Shown: piece by piece, positions 60,731-64,000 of the stretch
Layout of the letters: every line of letters starts with the position of its first letter
How positions within the stretch are numbered: the stretch's first letter is position 1
Notes under the pieces: generated by a model
Databases searched by the model: none
Seen by the model: only the letters and a program-made list of their open reading frames with translations
What the model was told of the DNA's origin: nothing
NCBI RefSeq assembly: GCF_030345075.1
Contig: NZ_CP128361.1
Coordinates: 6,324,001 to 6,388,000, forward strand
Reading direction: 5' to 3'
Length of the DNA: 64,000 nucleotides
Origin: Solwaraspora sp. WMMA2065
Lineage (GTDB): Bacteria > Actinomycetota > Actinomycetes > Mycobacteriales > Micromonosporaceae
Made by a program: the position numbers and the translations under genes

Positions 60731-62101
60731 GTGGTCGCCATCGCCACCGACCGGCTGACGAAGGTCTTCGACGACGGCACTGTCGCAGTCGACGGGGTGA
60801 GTCTCGCGGTCCCGTCCGGCCAGTTCCTGGTGCTGCTCGGGCCGACCGGGTGCGGGAAGTCGACGATCCTGCGGCTGGTCGCCGGCCTGGAGACTCCGAC
60901 GTCCGGGCACGTGCTGATCGACGACCGGGTGGTGGACGGCTGGTCGGCGCAGCGACGACAGGTGTCCATGGTGTTCCAGGACTACGCGCTGTACCCGCAT
61001 CTGAGCGTCGCCCAGAACATCGCCTTTCCGCTGCGCGTGGGGCACGGCCCGGCGGTGGAACAGCGGATCCGGCAGGTGGCCGCTGAGCTGGGCATCGCCG
61101 AACACCTGCACCGGCAGCCCGCCGTGCTGTCCGGAGGGCAACGTCAACGGGTCGCCATGGCCCGGGCCATCGTGCGCCAGCCGAAGGCGTTCCTGCTGGA
61201 CGAACCCTTGTCCAATCTGGATGCTGGGCTGCGCGCCGAGCTGCGGGCCGACGTGACGGCGCTGGCCCGCCGGCACGGGGTGACCACCGTCTACGTGACC
61301 CATGACCAGACCGAGGCACTGACCATGGCGGACCAGCTCGCGGTGCTCCGCAAGGGCCGGCTGCAGCAGACCGGGCCGCCAGCGCAGGTGTACGGTGACC
61401 CGGCGAACCTGTTCGTCGCGGCGTTCCTCGGCACCCCGCGGACCAGCCTGCTGCAGGGGGCGGTCTACGCCGAGCCGGACCGGATGGTGATCGATCTCGG
61501 TTCGCAGGTGCTGGAACTGCCGGTGGGCGACGCCCGGGTGGCCCGGCTGGCCGAGCACCACACCGAGCGGGTGACCGTGGCGTTGCGGGCCGACGCGCTG
61601 CACCCCGTACCGCCGACCGGCGCTGACCCGGCGCTGCCCGGCGGCCCGGACCCGGCAGGGTCCGACCGGACGCTGTCAGTCACCCTGCGCGGCACGGTCC
61701 GGGCCGTGGAGAACCTCGGCCACGAGGCACTGGTCTGGGTGGATACCGGCGGTGTGCCCACCTCCCCGGCCGAGTCGCAACTGGACCTGCCGGATCCGCA
61801 GAACCACCTGGCCGAGCTGCTGGCCGAGGATCCGCCGCCCCGGCACCAGCTGCGGGAGACCATCGCCCGGATGATTCCGCAGCAGCGCCGTCCGGACCGG
61901 CCGGCGACCGCTCGGACCCGGTACGGTTTCTACCCGGTGTACGAGCCGGATCCGTCCGACCCACCGGGCGGTGACGGTGACGTCGTGGTCCGGGTGCCGG
62001 CGGCGGCGCCGCCGCAGCCCGGCGAGACGATGACCATGGCGCTGGATCTGGACCGGCTCCTGCTGTTCGACCGGTCCGGGCATCGCATCCGCCTGCACTG
62101 A
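60731..62101 (+). CDS. Carbohydrate-type ABC transporter ATP-binding protein (MsmX/UgpC-like)
   Basis: A 456-residue ATPase with Walker A LLGPTGCGKSTILRLVAGLE, VFQDYALYPHLSVAQNIAFP, signature LSGGQRQRVAMARAIVR, Walker B FLLDEPLSNLD and H-loop THDQTEAL, then a C-terminal regulatory (TOBE/MalK-like) domain that is longer than usual, with an inserted Pro-rich stretch. GTG 60731 follows AGGAGGTGATCGC. No permeases are adjacent; the ATPase may serve distant sugar importers. A link to the upstream cluster is only positional. Confidence 0.9.
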   Translation: MVAIATDRLTKVFDDGTVAVDGVSLAVPSGQFLVLLGPTGCGKSTILRLVAGLETPTSGHVLIDDRVVDGWSAQRRQVSMVFQDYALYPHLSVAQNIAFPLRVGHGPAVEQRIRQVAAELGIAEHLHRQPAVLSGGQRQRVAMARAIVRQPKAFLLDEPLSNLDAGLRAELRADVTALARRHGVTTVYVTHDQTEALTMADQLAVLRKGRLQQTGPPAQVYGDPANLFVAAFLGTPRTSLLQGAVYAEPDRMVIDLGSQVLELPVGDARVARLAEHHTERVTVALRADALHPVPPTGADPALPGGPDPAGSDRTLSVTLRGTVRAVENLGHEALVWVDTGGVPTSPAESQLDLPDPQNHLAELLAEDPPPRHQLRETIARMIPQQRRPDRPATARTRYGFYPVYEPDPSDPPGGDGDVVVRVPAAAPPQPGETMTMALDLDRLLLFDRSGHRIRLH

Positions 62102-62144
62102 CACGCCCGTACCGCGACCCGGTTGGTGCCGTGGCTGCCGGCGG

Positions 62145-63686
62145 TCAGACAGCGGCACCGGCCAACTGGTCCAGTGCCGAGTCCAGCTTGTCGGCGTACG
62201 CGTAGGTGATCGCGCCTTCGTCGGCGCGGATCCGCACCTTGCGGCGCAGTTGGTCGACGTCCCGGTCGATGTCCGCGGTGCCACTGGTCAACGACGTCCG
62301 CAGGTTCCGGACCAGGTTCTGCAGGTCGAGGCCGGCATCGCGGCGGATCGCACCGTCCGTTAGCCCGTCGTCGATCACCTGACCGAGCAGGGTGATCGCC
62401 TCGTCGACGGTCGGAACGACCGGTGCGGTCGCCGCTGGTGCGGTGTCGGTTGCCGTGGGGGTCGGCGCGGCGCCGGTGGCTGGCGCGTCGGTGGGCGGTG
62501 CGTCCGCCGACGTCCCCGGCTGTGTCGGCTGCGTCGGCGGGGTGGGACCGGCGGGTGTACCGGTGGACTGCGGTTGCCCGCCGGGCGGCGGATGGTCGCT
62601 GCCCGGCCGCCGCAGCACCTCGGGCTGCAGCAGCAGGATCACGGCGACCGCGACGGCGCTGACCACCAGTAGCGTGGCGACCCTGGAGTCGAGCCGGCCG
62701 ACCCGCCGTCGACCGTCGACAGCCGGTGCTCCGGCGTCTGGGGCCGGTGAATCGGAGCCGAGGGCCGATGTTTCGGCGGCGGCGGGTGGCGCAGCGTCGT
62801 ACTCGGTCATCGTCGGCAGGGCCATCGTCGGCGCGAGCATGGTCGCCGCCTGCGGATCGGCGGGTAGCAACTGGTCCCGCAGCGCGGCGCCGACCTGGTG
62901 CGCGGTGGGGCGGCTCAGCGGGTCCCGGGACAGGCAGCGCAGGCAGATCTCGGCGACCGGGGTGGGCAGTCCGGGCACCGTCAGCGGCGGGATCTCCTGA
63001 TCGAGTGCCCGGTGCAGGTCGTCCCAGGTGTCAGCGGGGTACGGCACCCGGCCGGTGAGGGTCTCGTAGAGCAGGACGCCGAGCGAGTAGACGTCGGTGG
63101 CGGGCTGTGCCGGCCGGCCGTCGAGGCGTTCCGGGGCCACGTACGCCGGGGTGCCGAAGGTCTCGCCCTCCTCGTCCTCGTCGGGGGCACCGATCTGGGT
63201 GGCGATCCCGAAGTCGAGCACCTTGACGCCGATCGAGGTCATCATGATGTTCGCCGGGGTGACGTCGCGGTGCACGATGCCCAACCGGTGCGCGGCGGCC
63301 AGCGCCTCGGCGACCTGGGCGCAGGTCTCCACCGCCGCCGGCCAGGCCAGCGGGCCGGCGGTGAGCCGGGCGTCCAACTCCTCGCCGGACAGCAGCTCCA
63401 TCACCACGAACGCGGTGACGGTGCCGTCCGGTGCGACCGCCTCGCCGTAGTCGTGCACCGCGGTCACGTGTGGATGGATCAGCTGGGCGGCGGACCGCGC
63501 CTCCTCCCGCACCATGCTGCGGAACCGCGCGTCGGCGGCCAACGACGCGGCGAGCACCTTGACCGCGACCACCCGGTCGAGCACCTCATCGCGGGCGCGC
63601 CAGATGACCGACATGCCGCCGGCACCGATCCGGTCGATGAGACGGTATCTGCGGGCGAGTAGTTCGCCCGCTTGCAGCGATGCCAT
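62145..63686 (-). CDS. Hanks-type serine/threonine protein kinase
   Basis: A 513-residue kinase: P-loop IGAGGMSVIWRARDE, VAVKVL, catalytic loop VHRDVTPANIMM, LDFGIA and YVAPERLDG. The catalytic-loop Lys common in this family is Thr here. After a disordered linker comes a membrane helix (VATLLVVSAVAVAVILLL, ~residue 340), a Pro/Thr-rich spacer and an extracellular helical domain ending LDSALDQLAG. No PASTA repeats. It is convergent with the ABC gene. The substrate is unknown. Confidence 0.92.
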   Translation of the reverse strand: MASLQAGELLARRYRLIDRIGAGGMSVIWRARDEVLDRVVAVKVLAASLAADARFRSMVREEARSAAQLIHPHVTAVHDYGEAVAPDGTVTAFVVMELLSGEELDARLTAGPLAWPAAVETCAQVAEALAAAHRLGIVHRDVTPANIMMTSIGVKVLDFGIATQIGAPDEDEEGETFGTPAYVAPERLDGRPAQPATDVYSLGVLLYETLTGRVPYPADTWDDLHRALDQEIPPLTVPGLPTPVAEICLRCLSRDPLSRPTAHQVGAALRDQLLPADPQAATMLAPTMALPTMTEYDAAPPAAAETSALGSDSPAPDAGAPAVDGRRRVGRLDSRVATLLVVSAVAVAVILLLQPEVLRRPGSDHPPPGGQPQSTGTPAGPTPPTQPTQPGTSADAPPTDAPATGAAPTPTATDTAPAATAPVVPTVDEAITLLGQVIDDGLTDGAIRRDAGLDLQNLVRNLRTSLTSGTADIDRDVDQLRRKVRIRADEGAITYAYADKLDSALDQLAGAAV

Positions 63687-63889
63687 CGTTGTCGCACCTG
63701 CCTGGGGAGTGGAGGTCGTATCAGGCTGCGCGAATTGGCACGTCCTGTCAACGGCACGTTAAACAGGTGAACATTTATCATTTAACCCGACATAAACCGG
63801 CATTGGCGATGAGCCGGTAGTTCCGACCGAGCCCGGGCGGCGGGACCGACCTGACCGGCGGCCACCGGGCCCGTGCCAGGATGAACGCC

Positions 63890-64000
63890 ATGGTCAACGG
63901 TCCGGTCGCCTTCGTGCTGGGTGGCGGCGGGGTACTCGGCGCGGTCGAGGTCGGCATGCTGCGCGCCCTGTTCCGCTCCGGCATCGAGCCCGATCTCGTC
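63890..64000 (+). CDS. Patatin-like phospholipase, cut by window edge
   Basis: The frame reads VAFVLGGGGVLGAVEVGMLR, containing the Gly-rich oxyanion-hole motif of patatin-like phospholipases. It runs off the right end before the GxSxG serine. ATG 63890 is preferred, with AGGA eight bases upstream; an in-frame ATG at 63881 is possible. It is divergent from the kinase gene, with an AT-rich region (63760-63800) between. Confidence 0.85.
   Translation, partial: MVNGPVAFVLGGGGVLGAVEVGMLRALFRSGIEPDLV

Noticed and set aside
63687-63880. Kinase promoter TTGACA with TGATAC
   Set aside because: The spacing between the two elements is about 22 bases, too long for a standard promoter; only an AT-rich region is clear.

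Overview
High-GC actinobacterial chromosome, most likely a Micromonosporaceae member (Micromonospora/Salinispora-like). The basis is a uniformly very high GC content, many GTG starts, a mycothiol-system sigma/anti-sigma pair (SigR-RsrA type), two WhiB-family proteins, nickel superoxide dismutase with its maturation protease, the single-chain actinobacterial 2-oxoglutarate dehydrogenase (Kgd/OdhA), the tiny ribosomal protein bL37, and actinobacterial families such as DUF5709, DUF1707, DUF6104 and a MacS-like kinase. I saw no tRNA, rRNA, CRISPR array, transposase, prophage or integrase.

Layout. 1-4.6 kb is a patchy accessory stretch: the end of an AbiEi/DUF559-like gene, a YnfA membrane protein, a methyltransferase, a T-box leader that controls a second, archaeal-type aspartyl-tRNA synthetase, and a methyltransferase pseudogene. 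4.6-20.8 kb holds glycerol kinase, an acetyl esterase, a PRPP synthetase, RsbW-like ATP-binding regulators, a MacS-like two-component pair, a glycosyltransferase, a DMT transporter, then hisN-rsgA-aroA on the minus strand, an SRAP protein, a WhiB protein and a hydrolase. 20.9-22.4 kb is sigR-rsrA with a visible SigR-type promoter, followed by bL37. 22.6-27.5 kb has a biotin carrier protein, a TPR protein, a SIS-domain protein and a PdtaS-type kinase. 27.6-31.3 kb is a sulfur-assimilation operon (leader peptide, sulfite reductase, small zinc-ribbon protein, APS reductase, sirohydrochlorin chelatase). 31.3-39.2 kb contains WblE/WhiB1, a lipid kinase, sodN/sodX, malic enzyme and small membrane proteins. 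39.2-46.6 kb is central carbon metabolism: ackA-pta and kgd. 46.8-51.2 kb has an ABC exporter, a hotdog-like protein and an OlsB/PlsC-type acyltransferase pair. 51.2-55.3 kb is a response regulator, sensor kinase and HtrA protease arranged like mycobacterial mprAB-pepD, with matching TCAGC repeats in front of the regulator and the protease.

The most unusual part is 55.9-60.6 kb. A 1163-residue protein joins a PqqD-like recognition domain, an M50 intramembrane protease, two degenerate cyclic-nucleotide-binding folds, a transmembrane helix, a FecR-like domain, a Pro/Thr linker and a C-terminal extracellular domain. It is followed by a small cysteine-rich protein and by a protein with a RiPP-leader-like N-terminus fused to Asp-rich calcium-binding-type repeats. 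I suggest this is an uncharacterised recognition-and-cleavage or export system. A sugar-type ABC ATPase, a Hanks-type kinase and the start of a patatin-like gene close the window.

Other regulatory features worth reading: a canonical T-box with a GAC (Asp) specifier before the AspRS, a candidate sulfur leader peptide, a probable long SigR isoform, and a likely CTG start for rsgA.
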